Positions 36,072 through 53,200 of a stretch of DNA of 64,000 nucleotides are shown here, in pieces. Below the pieces are notes generated by a model that was not told the DNA's origin, ran no database searches, and worked only from the letters and a program-made list of their open reading frames with translations. Numbering within the stretch: position 1 is the first letter of the stretch; each line of letters opens with the position of its first letter. A program made the position numbers and the translations under genes. The stretch spans positions 2,052,001 through 2,116,000 of the forward strand of contig JAXDDX010000060.1 in the NCBI GenBank assembly GCA_034670405.1, written 5' to 3'. Origin of the DNA: Hoplostethus atlanticus. Lineage: Eukaryota; Chordata; Actinopteri; Trachichthyiformes; Trachichthyidae.

Positions 36072-37316
36072 GTAACGATTTGTGTCTGTTATGTTGTTCA
36101 TTGTATGTTATAACTACAATTGTTGTACTTTGCTATCATGACAGATTATAATCTATATTATATCGAATGTATATTCCTGTTTAAAATGTTAGCGTGCCAT
36201 TTTGCTGGATTTGTACTATTTAACATGGCTAACTGTTAGCAATCCCGCTAAAGTCGGAGGCTAACGTAATGTTAACGTAAACCTGTCGTCTTAATAAGAT
36301 AGTAAATTACAAAGGTTAGGATTTAGTTTGTCAATTAGTGATGGGAGATTCTTCTCGTAAACATGGTGAACATTCGCTGCCGCTCGATTTTAAGAGGCGG
36401 ACTTGCAGTTGTACCTAACGTTACACAATTTAGCCAGGGTAACTTGGCCCAAAACAGGCCGCAAACCCCCTGCGTAGTTTATAACGCGTTAGCTGTTACG
36501 GTGAGATAATTAAAATTAACAAGAACCTTGAATAAGGGGGGGAAGGCTGTCTTATTCCGTCTCTATGTTCATGTTAACCAGCGTGCGCAGTTGAAAAAAT
36601 TGATGGTGCTTGTAAACTGTCCTAAGCTGATCAAGGCAATTTCCATAACACTGAGCCAACCTCAGCCGTCAACAGGCAAGTGTGAGTAGGGAACAAGAGT
36701 ACGTAAAATACATTGCCTGATAAGGGCATCTGTCCTCACGCCATTAATTTTCCTGCCTTCAATGAGGGTGGCGAGCTGAATAACTTCGAGAGCTGAAGAA
36801 CATTTCCATTTATAGCGCAGTGTGGGACACTCCACTGGGGAATCTCTGCCTCAGAATTAGATTGCCCCGCCAAAGAGATGTGGGCACAAATTACCAGATT
36901 TTATTTTGGGTAGCTGCTTGATCCACTTTACCTCGGATTAAATTGTTTTCCTCTCTGTCATTTGTATTGTCAAATGTTGGCTGTCATACCAGCTTTCCTA
37001 TCAGGCTATGCCTATATTTTGTCAAGGCCAGTTGCTTCCTTATACAATCCAATTGTGTGGGACAATCCAATTGACACCGATCAGAACTCTCCTAAAGCCA
37101 GTAATGTTGTTGTGATCTACAGCCTTGAAATGCTCAGTTGACAGTGGATAGGAGACTCACCAGACTTACCTTGTGAACACAACAAATCTCCCTGTCATTC
37201 ATCTTAAGTAATTCAGTTCACCAGTTGAACTGCCCCTAAGGCACAGCAATAATACTTAACACTGAAATATATAAGTATAAACTCTGTACTCTGTCATTGC
37301 AAGAAATATAATCTGA

Positions 37317-38700
<1,384 letters not shown>

Positions 38701-39030
38701 AAAGCCACACCAAAATATTAATTTCTGCCCCTTCAGCTAGATCACCATGCTGCATGTCTCAACTCTATAAACCCTGTTTTAAGCCAAAACGATAACATTG
38801 AACATATTTTGTTGTGAACTTCCAGTATTGCCCGATTTGCATATCTGCAATGGAGAGAAAAAAGGGGTTGTCAGTTTGCAAAACGGTGTACTGTTCTGTC
38901 ATGTAACGATGTTAAGTGGTAGCACCTTGGAGGTGCAACTCTGAGGGACAAAAGCCGTTGCAATTTATATGATCCGGTTTAGTTGAATTTTTACATTTTA
39001 TAATATAAACTTTTTAAATAAAGCCCTCTA
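38701..39030 (+). other. myl12.1: myl12 3' untranslated region with polyadenylation signal
   Basis: AT-rich sequence after the TAA at 38698-38700, ending near AATAAA at 39017-39022. A weaker ATTAAA follows at about 39072. Confidence 0.7.
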
Positions 39031-39079
39031 TCAAGTTGTATTTTGTACTTCTTTGTCCTGCTTAAATGACCATTAAAAG

Positions 39080-40450
39080 TTTTTCCTTTTTCATGCTGTA
39101 TGGCTGAAAAGCTGATGCCTCCCTTTTTCCCCTGAGATGATTTTCAAGTCTTGGCAAGCGCTCTCCCTCAACATGTTTTGACTTGACTAGTAGTAGCTAG
39201 GGTCATTTCTATGTAAGACTGGGAAAGGGAAAATGCAAATCATATAAGACTGACAAACATTTAGCGTGTTAAAATGTATTTATGTATGTGAAGGTAACTG
39301 CATAAACCTTTAATGAGGGATACAAATTACATTGAAGATTAGTGCATTTTTCTGGCATAGTTTAATTCAACCCCTCAGGGAAAAGGTAAACACCCAACAA
39401 TCATGATCACCTTCCCATGGCAAAGCATTCCTATCCTTTGGAATGTTCTTGCACTGATAGTTCTTATCTAAAAGGCATAAGAGGTCACTGAATTGTTTGA
39501 GTACGATAATGATTATGGAATCTTGTCCCATGACTGCTTCAGTCATTGGGACTCAATCCAACTTAACGACTATGCAAGATTCTGCTACAATGCCTGAGAC
39601 CACGTTTTATACTATTAACAATACAAAAATGATAGAAATTATGGGGGAGGATGTGTCTTAACCTTCCAAGGCACTTGAAAAATCTGTCTAAACTACAGTG
39701 GCTCATAGTAGTCCAGAACACTTTGAGACATACTGGTGTTCCTTAGATAACACCCTATCAATTTAGTCTCTAAATTGGAAGAATCAGTTTTCATTTTCTA
39801 TGGATTTTGGAGGTAGAGTGACAAGCAATTTGTTCACCATTTTGAGTAATCCAGTTAGGCCTACTGATGACTACTTAAAGCAACAGATCAATTTGTGTAG
39901 GCCAATCCAGAAGAACCGTCCCAGCCATGTGAATTACTAAACTATCTGCTCTATGATGTTGATAATGTATATTACGTGGGTTATGTTGCCCTCTAGTGTC
40001 CTTTCATACATGTCAAACCATTGGCGGAAACTGAACCAGAGGGTTTTGTGCTACCTTTCCTTGCTACCTGAAAAATCGGAATTGTGTGGTAAGCGAACAT
40101 AAACGACCCAGCAAAGTGATAAATACGGAATCTTCTTTGATGACCGAGGTGGCAAGATGGGACGTTTAGGGACCGGAGAGCATGGAAGCCGTGTCAACAA
40201 TTGATGGTAAAGTGGCGTATTTTATTACTATATGGCGTTCAATCTAAATGATTAGTATTGTTCTGTTTCTATTTTCACTCTTGATTGACCTTTGTAACCT
40301 TGGCATAAAAATATATATGCTTGGTTATTCTACCACTGCAGCACAACGTGTCCCGCGTGATTTGTGATTGATATTTAAAATAAAACAATAACCAAAAGCT
40401 ACTTCTGTTAAAGGGTCTATTTCTTTAATATTTCCGACCAAAGCACCTAA
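39080..40450. other. intergenic stretch between myl12 and fastkd3
   Basis: Nothing gene-like was recognised. A short ATG-led frame at 40182 (MEAVSTIDG) runs into a GTAAAG donor-like sequence, but no partner exon was found. Confidence 0.5.
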
Positions 40451-40519
40451 ATCCGCGACGTCATACTACAACCTTTGAAGCTCGGAAGTAGGACCTTACA
40501 AGAAGCACCTGAACGTAGC

Positions 40520-40600
40520 ATGACCCTAGTTGCGGAACCACGTTAGAACGGCACTCCTGTCAGCAGGACTGTGGCCGTTTGTCGTCTCCGAAAGGTACAG
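40520..40600 (+). promoter_or_regulatory. fastkd3: fastkd3 untranslated exon and promoter (putative)
   Basis: A short GC-richer stretch with an ACGTCA half-CRE (about 40459) and a possible exon end at CCGAAAG|GTACAG or ACAG|GTATGA near 40595-40600. The next acceptor is the one that opens the ATG exon. The position is typical for the start of a compact housekeeping gene. Confidence 0.4.
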
Positions 40601-41153
40601 GTATGACCTTTAGGACCTTTGCCAGTTTAGTTTTGTCATTTATTGTGATTTATGACTGAGCCTATTGTTGAGCACCGCAGTAACGTTTGTGAAGAATCAG
40701 CCTCAGGACAAGCGATAGGCTAGACTAGACCTGTTAGCTAGCTAGTTAGCTATCTGTTCCTACATGAATTTCCACTTAAGGCAAGGGCAAAATGATCAAC
40801 GGCAGTGTCTGATAGCATAGCATAGCATGACATGGCAGTGCCTGATTGAGTTAAAATGGCTTCACGTGTTTGCACTAACAGTGTTCTCAGCATACATAGC
40901 CGTATCCTTGTTTTGTATGTGTTAGTAATATTCATATTCAGGGCATGACGAGATTTAATAACACTCTGAAAGGTTGATTAGTTAATATAAGGAATGGGAG
41001 CAACTGAGTTGATCGTTCGCTACACAAATAGCATTTTAGGACAGGAAATGCTTTGCAAAGTGACGATCTTCTAGCAAAGCCCTCTAAACTTTATTGTTTA
41101 ATTTGTTTTGTCTATTTGCGAATCAGCTGGGTCTGCCAAGTCCTGGACCAGCC

Positions 41154-44100
41154 ATGGCTCTAAAGCTGATCCAGAGGCTTCAGCTGCTTGGGCAGACCGG
41201 GAGACAACTTCATCCTCCCTTTGGACTGAGCTGCTTCTCCAGGCTCCTGAGTGCCAAAAGTGTGGGAGAGCCCTTTTGTGTGGCATGCCTGTGGACCTCA
41301 GCTGGCCGCTGCATCCAAAGAAAGGGCTGCCAGAAACTCCAGTCTGACTGTGGGAAGATGGGCATGTCCACTGTTGTCAGGGACCTGTCCTTCACCACTG
41401 GTTCTGTTGGACTCCACAGAGATTCTGTTCCTAGGTTCCGTCTGACCCAGCTGCATCGGCCCACAGAAACTGAGATGCAGACTTTCCAGGAACGTCTAGT
41501 GAGCTGCTCCTCTTCCCGTCAGGTTCTCAGACTGCTGCACACCGTGGAGATCATGTCTGACACCATGGCAGCAGCAGCACTGCACCGTGTGGCTGACCTG
41601 GAGCAGGAGGACCACTCATTGAAGGACCCTACAGTGCTGGAGAAGGACACTATCAGGTACCTGTGCTTCCAGCTGGAGCAGGACTCTGGCCGCCTGACAG
41701 ATGCTGGGCTGGTGTCAGCGCTGTTGGCCTGCACACGCCTCTACTTGGATCCCTGGAGCACTTTGATGGTGCGGCTGGTGTCTGAGAGCCAGGAGAGGCT
41801 TGACAGGGGGCAGATGAGTGTGGGGCAGCTGTGTACCCTGGGTCAGGCAATGCTGGCCCTGGAGGGCCCTGGCTGTGGGATGCTGGAGCAGGTGATGGAA
41901 CAAATACAGAAACAGGAGCCTGTCCAGTGGGTCCTAGCAGACCTCACTGCTGTTTATAGACTTCTGCAGGATGGGGTGGGTGTAGGCGGACAGTACCAGG
42001 ACTTACTGAATGCCATGCACACCCATGCTGTGTCAGTCACCTCTCGTATGGACCCTACCGCTGTCAGCGGGCTGCTCGGTGCTCTGGTGAACCTGAACCA
42101 GACCCAGGCCATGCCCCTTGTGATCAATCTGTGTAAGCAGGCTGTAAGGCATGTACCTCACTTTACTGATGAGGAGCTCACCCTTGTGCTTGGGGCGCTA
42201 ATGCACTTCGGTCACAGTGATCATTACTTTGTGGGTGTTTTGGAGAGGCATGTACCCACGATGGCCTTCACCTCCCACCCAGAGACTGTCACCAAGGTGA
42301 TGCAGTACTTTGGCCGGAGGAACATTCTGTCCCGGCCAGTATTTGATGCTGTGGCCGAGAGCTTTGTGTACCGAGCGGACAAGTACACCACCAGCCAGGT
42401 GGCCAGGCAGATCATGCCATTTGGGAAGCTGGGCTACCTGCCGACCAATGCAGGTGAGGTGTTCAGGAAGGTTGAAGCCATCCTGCACTCACGCTTCTCT
42501 AACTTCCAGCCTAGAACACTGCTCAATCTGCTCCACTCCTGCACCCTGGTGGAGAGGTTCCCTGTGAACTTTGTTTCCAAAGTTTTCAGCAGTTACTTCC
42601 TCCAACAACTGCAAGGTAAATTAACTTGTCATGAATGCTTATTTGAATTTTCATTTCATAAGACAAATTCATTGTCTGAGGTTGGAATTGGTGGCAATGT
42701 ATTGAGCTCTATTTCTGTCCCTCTCTCTGTGTTCTAGAGCAAGGCATGGGAATTGACCGGATCGTTCTAGCTCAGCTGACCCAGCTCTACATGACTATGC
42801 AGCTGGAATGTCCTTTCTATGAGGTAAAATGATTACGATACTGTCAGATTAAAATAAATGAGAAGAATAAACAGTTAGGTCTGTCCTAAGTCAAGTTAAC
42901 TCGAAATTTGAGTTGCTATGCACGATGTGGAGATATTTCTTTGTTGTTGCCACCTCATTGATCCTGTCATTTGTTGTGTCTCCAGGGTCCCAGGCTCCTT
43001 CCTAACTACCGGGTCAAGTCTTTCCTGATGCCTGGACGCTCTCTGGAGACGCCAGTAGACGGGCAGTTTTACAACTATGTGAAAAATGGATTGGTGGATT
43101 TGCTTGGGGCTCGTTCATACTTTGCATCCAGAGTTCTGACACCATACTGCTACACACTAGGTAACGTACAAACAGCTGATCTAATTCTTCTAAATATTTG
43201 TTCTGCTTTTCATTTGTGTAAGGCTAGACATTTTTCTTTTGTTCTTCTAGATGTGGAAATAAAACTCGATGAGGAGGGATATGTGTTATCTGCCAGTCAT
43301 AATGATGATGTCTACAAGAGGTAAATGTTTTCATATGCTACTCTGGGTTGCTAGTGCTACATGTAGGATTTTGTCATTACTACAAACGGTAGACACAAAT
43401 AACTGAGTTTTGAGAATGTCAATATAAAATTGTTCATAGATGGTATGGCTCCTCACAATTCAACAATGATTCATTTATATAACTTCATATAAATGCTACG
43501 GTTTACCTTTTGAGAACTGGATGGTCAAGCTGAACTTTTCTCATGAGGTTTAAAAAAAAAAACGGCGTAAATGTTATGGGGTATATGTGTATTTACAGGA
43601 TAGCTCTTTGTATTGATGGACAAAAGAGGTTCACTACAAACACGAGGCAGCTGCTCGGGAAAGAGGCCATCAAGCAGCGGCATCTGAGGCTCCTGGGATA
43701 TGAAGTTGTTCAGGTTAGAACCAGGTTCCCATCAGTGTTTTGACAGTTGTTGTATGTTGTGTAAAAGTCCTGTCCATGTCCATCTGTCTGCCCATTATTA
43801 ATAAACAGTGCGTTTCCATGTCCACAATATTCTGGATATCCCAGTTAAGGTCTTCAGGATCATTTATAAGCATCTGTCTCACTAATGTCCATGTATACAT
43901 GAAAAAACAAAACACATTCCTAATATTACCATTGAAGCTAAGCTCATGCATCACAAAACTCCCAAATAAACAAGATTAAGGGCCATATATCTATCAACAG
44001 TGTGTTTGTACCACTCAAGCAGTATTTAGGATTTAGGATATCGCAATGCCAAATGGTTACAAGGACCAAACAATGTCCTTGTCTAGTCACACTACTGATA

Positions 44101-44355
44101 ATTAAGAGTTATCATAACACGTTTATAGTTTTGTTATTTATGGTTGGATTGTTAACGTTATACAATGATTTAACTTACGACATGTTTGTTTTTCTGGCTG
44201 CCAGACATTTGTGTTTCTGAAATAATGATTTTCTTTTTCCTCTTTTTGTTTTATAGATTCCCTACTATGAATTTGAAAAACTACGAAACAAGACCCATGT
44301 AGTGGAATATCTGCACCAAAAGATCTTTCATCATAGTTACAGGCTGAGCTGGTGA
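41154..44355 (+). CDS. fastkd3: FAST kinase domain-containing protein 3, mitochondrial
   Basis: Mitochondrial RNA-binding protein of the FASTK family; FASTKD3 is known to affect stability and translation of some mitochondrial mRNAs. Coding exons 41154-42615, 42738-42823, 42986-43160, 43251-43320, 43599-43713 and 44257-44355 give 668 residues (human 662). The start MALKLIQRLQLLGQTGR is Arg-rich without acidic residues, as expected for a matrix-targeting signal. The ATG lies just after acceptor gcgaatcag (41125-41126), so an in-frame start further upstream would be intronic. Helical FAST_1/FAST_2 repeats occupy roughly 280-560. The C-terminal RAP domain holds LCIDGQKRF and LLGKEAIKQRHLRLLGYEVV. 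Distinctive FASTKD3 matches include LETPVD, DVEIKLDEEGYVL and RHVPHFTDEEL. All phases agree and no frame breaks were seen. Confidence 0.97.
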
Positions 44356-44480
44356 TGGCAGACGAAAGTAATGACAATGTTATGAGGGTTACATCAGGGT
44401 CTGTCCCAAAGAAATGAAGGATTGTGTTATTAGTTACACAAATGGACACACTTCACTGTACAATAAAGTGGCTTTATATA
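44356..44480 (+). other. fastkd3: fastkd3 3' untranslated region
   Basis: A very short 3' UTR with AATAAA at 44462-44467. It runs into the 3' end of chmp5 on the other strand. Confidence 0.7.
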
Positions 44481-44545
44481 AATATGACTTTAATTACTTG
44501 CTTACAATTTGTCAGACAAAGTTAAGGCTTGTTTGAAAAATAGAA

Positions 44546-44551
44546 TTTATT
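44546..44551 (-). terminator. chmp5: chmp5 polyadenylation signal
   Basis: AATAAA on the minus strand (plus-strand tttatt), about 260 bp after the stop. It lies only about 80 bp from the fastkd3 signal on the opposite strand. Confidence 0.6.
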
Positions 44552-44810
44552 TTTTGGCAACACATTGCTGCAAAAAGTGTAGAAAGTTAGAGAATCTAAA
44601 GAAGAATCGAAGAATCACCTCAGAGAAACAAGATATTTGTTCATTGAAAAGATAGAAAAAAACAATCATAACTAGATTAAGCTGTTATGGTATTTTACAT
44701 CATTCATTGTTTTTAGAACTGCCACCTGAGGCTAGGACTGTCAGCAAGATAAATACAAAAAGGCTATGATACATATAAAACTGGGAGGAGTGTTGCCATT
44801 GACTTCCTTT

Positions 44811-47321
<2,511 letters not shown>

Positions 47322-47460
47322 CCTGCAAATTGATACTTTAACTGCACAAAATAAAGTAGCTACGATTGTTAGCTGTCACCGTCCACCATAGAGCAGAAGA
47401 ATTCACCCGGAAGAGACAGTGGGATGACGTTATTATAGTCACGTGATTAACTCCTGCACG
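47322..47460 (-). promoter_or_regulatory. chmp5: chmp5 promoter
   Basis: Directly upstream of the ATG exon there is CCGGAAG (ETS-type, 47407-47413), TGACGT (CRE/ATF-type, 47425-47430) and GTCACGTGAT (E-box, core 47440-47445), all within 40 bp and without a TATA box. This is a normal architecture for a ubiquitously expressed gene. The E-box differs by one base from the CLEAR element GTCACGTGAC that TFEB uses on lysosomal genes. Confidence 0.5.
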
Positions 47461-48471
47461 CCCTCAAAAGCGCTTTTGGATCATATGTGACACTCTTTTG
47501 TATGTTCTTAGGTTTATTTGTCTTATGTTTGTTTTATTTTGTGTGTGTGTGTATGTGGGGTATGCATGCGTTTCCTTTTCAGTCAATCATGTTTTGTTGT
47601 GCTGTTGTTAATATAACCTGCCTTAAAAGAACATGTATAAGAAAAATATGGCTATCACCCAAGTAAATCATGGCTATCAATCTTTTTAGAATTTCAATTT
47701 TAAAATGTGTCAACCCTACCCCACGTCATTTTCGGGGAACTCCCCTTGAGATCCTCTGGAGGGAGCTCCTGGCATACAATCAATTTACAATGCAGGGGAG
47801 CTGCACTGAAGTTCTCCTGCAGAAGGCTCTTGTCCTCCCATGAAAAACCTCTATCACAGTGCAGTATATTGGCATACAGCTTTTCTTCTATTAACTTGTG
47901 TTCTAAGTAAGTCACCTTGAGGCATGCTATTCTTCAAATGAAATATCCAAAGTTAATGGCTGCATATCAAAGCTACAATGACATTTCCAGACAAAGACTA
48001 CTCACACAGACACACTAACTTCAAATAGAACATTGCTACAATTTAAACGGACATTAAGAAAACCTTGTAAATGCAAGAGAAGAGAATATTAATTTGTTGA
48101 ACTCGCTTTAATACTGAGCACCGAACAGAAAGTATGTCTTGGTCAATATATCTCCTGTTCTGTTGATAGCAAGCCAAACCAATGTACAATAGCCGGTTAT
48201 AAAACAGTAAATATTGATATTAAAAAATCATGACTAGGTCACAGTGAGGTTTCTCAAAAAAACACTTCCTATCTTTTGTCAAATAACAGAACCCCATCCC
48301 AAATCCTTAAAGAAGACCTAAACACCAAGCATGTGAACATTCATTTTCTATTTTTTCTATTTCTGTGTACATATTGTGGCTAGAAATGTATCAATTGAAA
48401 AAGGAACATCTAAATTGACATGAAACAACAAAAGGCGGTATAGTAATGAAAATGGGTTTATGGAAATGGGT

Positions 48472-50294
48472 TTTATTAAATAATTAATCAAATATTAGCA
48501 GTGGTGCTCATCTAACGAAATGGCACACTAAAATAATGTCCTTATTTTACATTTTCATAGCTCATCATATTTATATAATATAGCGTCTATATGCAGAACA
48601 TTCCAAAGCAAATAGTTTACAGCAGCCCAGACTATCGAGCACTTACTCTGCCAACACTGCAGATGACTAAAGATCAAACACATTACTGATCAGTGTACAT
48701 ACCACAGCAATGATTATTAACATGCTACAAATACAGGTACATTTCAATTATGTCTGTGCAATTTTCTTTTTTATATATACAAATAAGGTATAGTAAAAAT
48801 ATCATACTGTATAGTTAGAATATATTCAACCATCTGCACAAGTTGCTATCGCTTTTTAGATTGCGTTGATATAATACTTCTCTAGAATAAGAATGAGTAT
48901 TTCAATAAGAATATGTGTATCAAGGCAAAAGCCATATACACAGCACACAGATTGATTTATATACCATGAATTCAACAACTTGTCAAACTGGACACAACTC
49001 CAGAGTTAAAGTTGATACAGAGCCCTCCGTCAAATTTTAAAGAAACATTCAAGTCCAGGATTTTCACTTTAACTTAATTCGTATCATTCATGCAAAAAAA
49101 AATGCTGCTTTTTTGGCAGTCCTCTCAGTAACTCAAATCGCAACTCAAAACTCAAGCATCAGCCAGTTCTCCCACATGGTGGTCAATCAGCACAATGCAA
49201 ATGCTTCACAAAACAGATGGTTCATAAGACTGTGACACAGAGGGGTTACAAGGATTTTGAAACTGATCTACTGTAAATGATACATGTAACTAGCACTTCA
49301 GAAATACATTTTATACTTTGATGAAGAAGATGAAGTGCTGACCCCATCCAGTAATCATTCTTGAAACCATTTAACATGGCTACAAACTCATGCTATCCTG
49401 GACTATTAAAGGCACTTTTGGCAAAAGGCTCAAAAGTGGAAGGGAGGGGAATAAATAAAAAAAGGACAAATGCACAAACAAAATACAATGACGTAAAAGA
49501 ATCAAAAGCACAAATAATAGTGACGCAATATATGAAACTTGAGCCAATAATGTTATTATCTTCATTAATGTCTCACTAATCTCCACAAATACAAATAATC
49601 AAATACCCCTGAGAAATTTGGGCATTATATATTATATTCTGATGATGATTCTATTCTCTTATGCAATACTGTTTGGCACATGCTGTTTGGTGATATCCAA
49701 CTCATAGGTGCAGCTATAACCCATATAATCCTATGGTCATTTCTATATGAAGCATACTATAGGAGGCCAGAGACAGACGTGAAAATAGAAACTGCTTCTT
49801 CACATTAAGCATTTTTCCCACCTAAAGGTTTTCCATTTGTGCACCCCCCCTGCAGGTTGAAACAACAGTGTACTCCATCTGTCACTACATTAAAATCAAA
49901 TACACCATCTTTACCCCAACGGCCATCATGAAATGAGGGGGGGATTATTCTCACATAAAACTGTCTCGACCTACATTAGACACCATGCACCGGGTAATGA
50001 ATGCGTCCAACTTTGTACTGCAACATGCATAAGGAAATACACTGCATTATCGGATTATAGGGTTGAGAAATGTTGGGTGTAGTTACAGTCCAATGTCACT
50101 GGCATGTACATACATTTGTATTGTTTCTGGGTAAATTGTTTTTTTATTCTGCACAGTGTTCCCTAACAATCAAACTGACTTAACCTTCAACGTAGTACTG
50201 ATACAGTCTATATCACTGCGGTCACTTGGGTTAGGCCCAGGTCATTTGAGTCTTCTTTTCCAACATGGGAAATTGAAGACAGTTCCATTGTTTG
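48472..50294 (-). other. oprk1: oprk1 3' untranslated region (extent uncertain)
   Basis: AT-rich sequence after the TGA at 50295-50297 without gene-like frames. Minus-strand AATAAA signals (plus tttatt) occur at 50145-50150 and 48472-48477, so the UTR could be 0.15 or 1.8 kb. The stretch 47480-48470 shows nothing gene-like. Confidence 0.35.
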
Positions 50295-53200
50295 TCATGT
50301 TGGCTTACTAGTCCCATCTGCACTCTGAAGGGGAACAGGGGCCTCTCTCACAGTGCAGTGCGACTTCCTCCTCCCCGGCACCCTCTCCCCCTTCAGCTTG
50401 GCCGGGAGGCAGAAGTCTTTGAAGCAGCGTTTGAAGTTCTCATCCAGGAAGGCATAGAGGACAGGGTTGAGGCTACTGTTGGTGTAGCCCAGAGCCACGC
50501 AGAAGAAGTAGGCGGCCATGACGGCGGTGGTTTCGGGCACGCTCGTGAGGGCCTTGACCAGGATGAAAATGTGAATGGGCGTCCAGCAGACCACGAACAC
50601 AGCGACGACCACTACCACCAGTCGCGTGATCCGACGCAGGTTGCGATCCTTCTCTCGTGAGCCGGACAGCAGGCGCACGCTCTTCAGCCTCAGGACCATT
50701 AGGGTGTAGCACACGGTGATGATGAGCACGGGCACCACAAAGGCAAAGACAAACACGCATATCTTCATCAGCGTGTCCCAGTAGACGTACGGCTCGGGGA
50801 ACTGTAAGGCACACTCTGTTGTGCCTGGAGGAGGGAAGGAGGGAGAGGAGGTGAGTTGACTGATGAAATGCACGCCTGCTTTATCATGAGTAAAATTCCA
50901 CTCTGTTCCTTTCTGTCCTCAATATTACAAGCTGTAATGGAACAACTAATGTGCACTCAAAGGGGAACATTTTGCTCTAAACTCTGCTTTTTTCATACCG
51001 TCATCTGTATTCAGGGTTGGTGATAATGGAAATTTCAGTGCTGCCAGATGGATTTCTGCTTTTAAAATATGATGGGTATATACTCGCAGTGAATCTCCTG
51101 ACACTTCTGCACTTTTCATGCTACTGGTAATATCTGGCGAGCAAATAAATATAGCAAATGGGGGAACAAAATGTGCACTCTGACACTTTTATTCCTTAGT
51201 GAAATTTCTTGTGAAGTGGAGCAGGGTGGAAGCAGTTTCTCACCATTGTTGGTCTGGGTACCGCCCAATAAAAGAGCAGGTATCCCTGCAGCTGAGGACA
51301 GTATCCAGATGCACACATTGATCATCTTGGCTTTGATCGGAGTGCGGAAGTCCAGGGCTTTCACTGGGTGGCACACCGCCACATAGCGATCCACGCTCAT
51401 CATGGTGAGGGTAAAGATACTAGTGAACATGTTGTAGTAGTCGATGGAGATGAAGACCTTGCATACCACCTCGCCAAAGGGCCACGTGTTCAACAGGTAG
51501 TCTGTGCTCTGGAAAGGCATTGTTGTGGTGACGAGGGCATCAGCAAGAGCTAAGTTGAATATGTAGATATTGGTGGCCGTCTTCATCTTGGTATACCTGT
51601 TAGAGTGGGTCAAAACACACGTGGTGCTGTGACTACAGTATCACCTAACAGCAAGGATCAGTGAGATGACTTTGTGAGCCTATCTTGGTAAGCATCTGTC
51701 AAGGTTGCTGTGTCTGCTTTACATGCAGATGTGGCAGATTCAAAGACGTATTTTCATTTCAATATATGTTTCCACGGGTTTAACCCTCTACTACCCTACT
51801 GGAGTCTAGAGGGCTAATAAATAATATCATGGTAAAATCGTAGGATAAACATAAAGCCATTGCAGGGCTGAACAGGTCACAGCTTTTCATCTCTAGTGTA
51901 ATTAGCTGTGATTTATATAAAAGGCCCCAAGAGAATGAATCCAAGATGACAGGTCAAACTCCATTACACTATGCAAGCCATAGTTGTGTGGGTGGTAATG
52001 CAACCACAACAACACATAGCATTGCTTTTAGAACCAAAAGAGGTGGACTCCTATGTCAAGCATGTCTGCTTCTGCATCCATTATGTATGTGGACATCTTT
52101 ATTTTGTGGATGATTGTAAATATACCACTGACTTACACTAAATCAACATGTAGCCTCTTCCCTCGGCTGTACCCTAAACTTTACTAGACAAATATGTAGA
52201 ATATATTGCAGTGATATGTATGAGCTACACTGAGGAATTGCAGCAAGAAAATTGGCCTTCACTGACAGGCGATGCAATCAGTGTGATTTGAGGTAATTGT
52301 TGTCTATAGTCTGGAGCATTCTGGATGGCTGCACTGCTGCATTTCAGGTGACATAACAGTAGATTTGTTGCTCTCACACACCATCAATAATACCTAATGA
52401 GGCTCAAGCAGGAAAAGCCAGCTTGATTAAGCACCACTGGTGTAAACTACAATTATTATAAAGTCCACTTTGCCTACAAGGAGTCATTTGTAGAACATTG
52501 TCATCGGAGGTGTTGAGGTTTATTCGATGAACACAATATTTTGGGCATGTACATTTGCCTGTATATATCAAGGTAGCAGTGTACTAAAGCATGAGAGCAA
52601 GAATCTTCCCTTTTTGCTTAGAATGCAATTCAATTTTCTCTGTCATGAGTGATAGATTTGACGGACTCGTTGACACTAAAGCTGTACCAGACCTTGTAAA
52701 CATTTTGGTACAAAATTCATCCATATTTGGGTCTTGTCCCACCATGAGGTAACACGTTCTGTTTATAGGCACATTCCATCATAACTATACAGATGAGCTA
52801 TAAGTGGGTTTCAGCATGGCATGCCCTCTTTCTTTGAAGGACCTGTCTCTGTATAGTGCAGGATATCCAACAACTAAAAGCAGACACTAAGGAGAACCTT
52901 TGACAAAGACCAGCTGTCTTGCCAAGGGTCATTTTAAAAGCCAAGGGTTTGGTGCCAGTGCTTGTTCCACAAGTAATAACATTTACAGAGGTTATGAAGA
53001 AACACGTTCTTGTAGTTGGACCTTTTTTCATCCCAAAAGGCTATGGCACAATTAAGTTTTCTTCTGCTGTGCACAACCTTTCTTGTGTGTTCAGTAGATC
53101 ATGTCCCTATCACTCAGTGGCTCATAATTTGGGGGTGTCTTTTTTTGGAAAACTCATTTTGTATCCTGACATCCATGAGCCTTTCTTCATTTCAAACTGG

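Noticed and set aside
40182..40206. ATG-led short frame with a GTAAAG donor-like sequence
   Set aside because: No partner exon; fastkd3 is explained without it.
41094..41153. Upstream extension of the fastkd3 frame (MFNLFC...)
   Set aside because: It lies before a strong acceptor at 41125-41126 and so is intronic; the MALK start fits the family.
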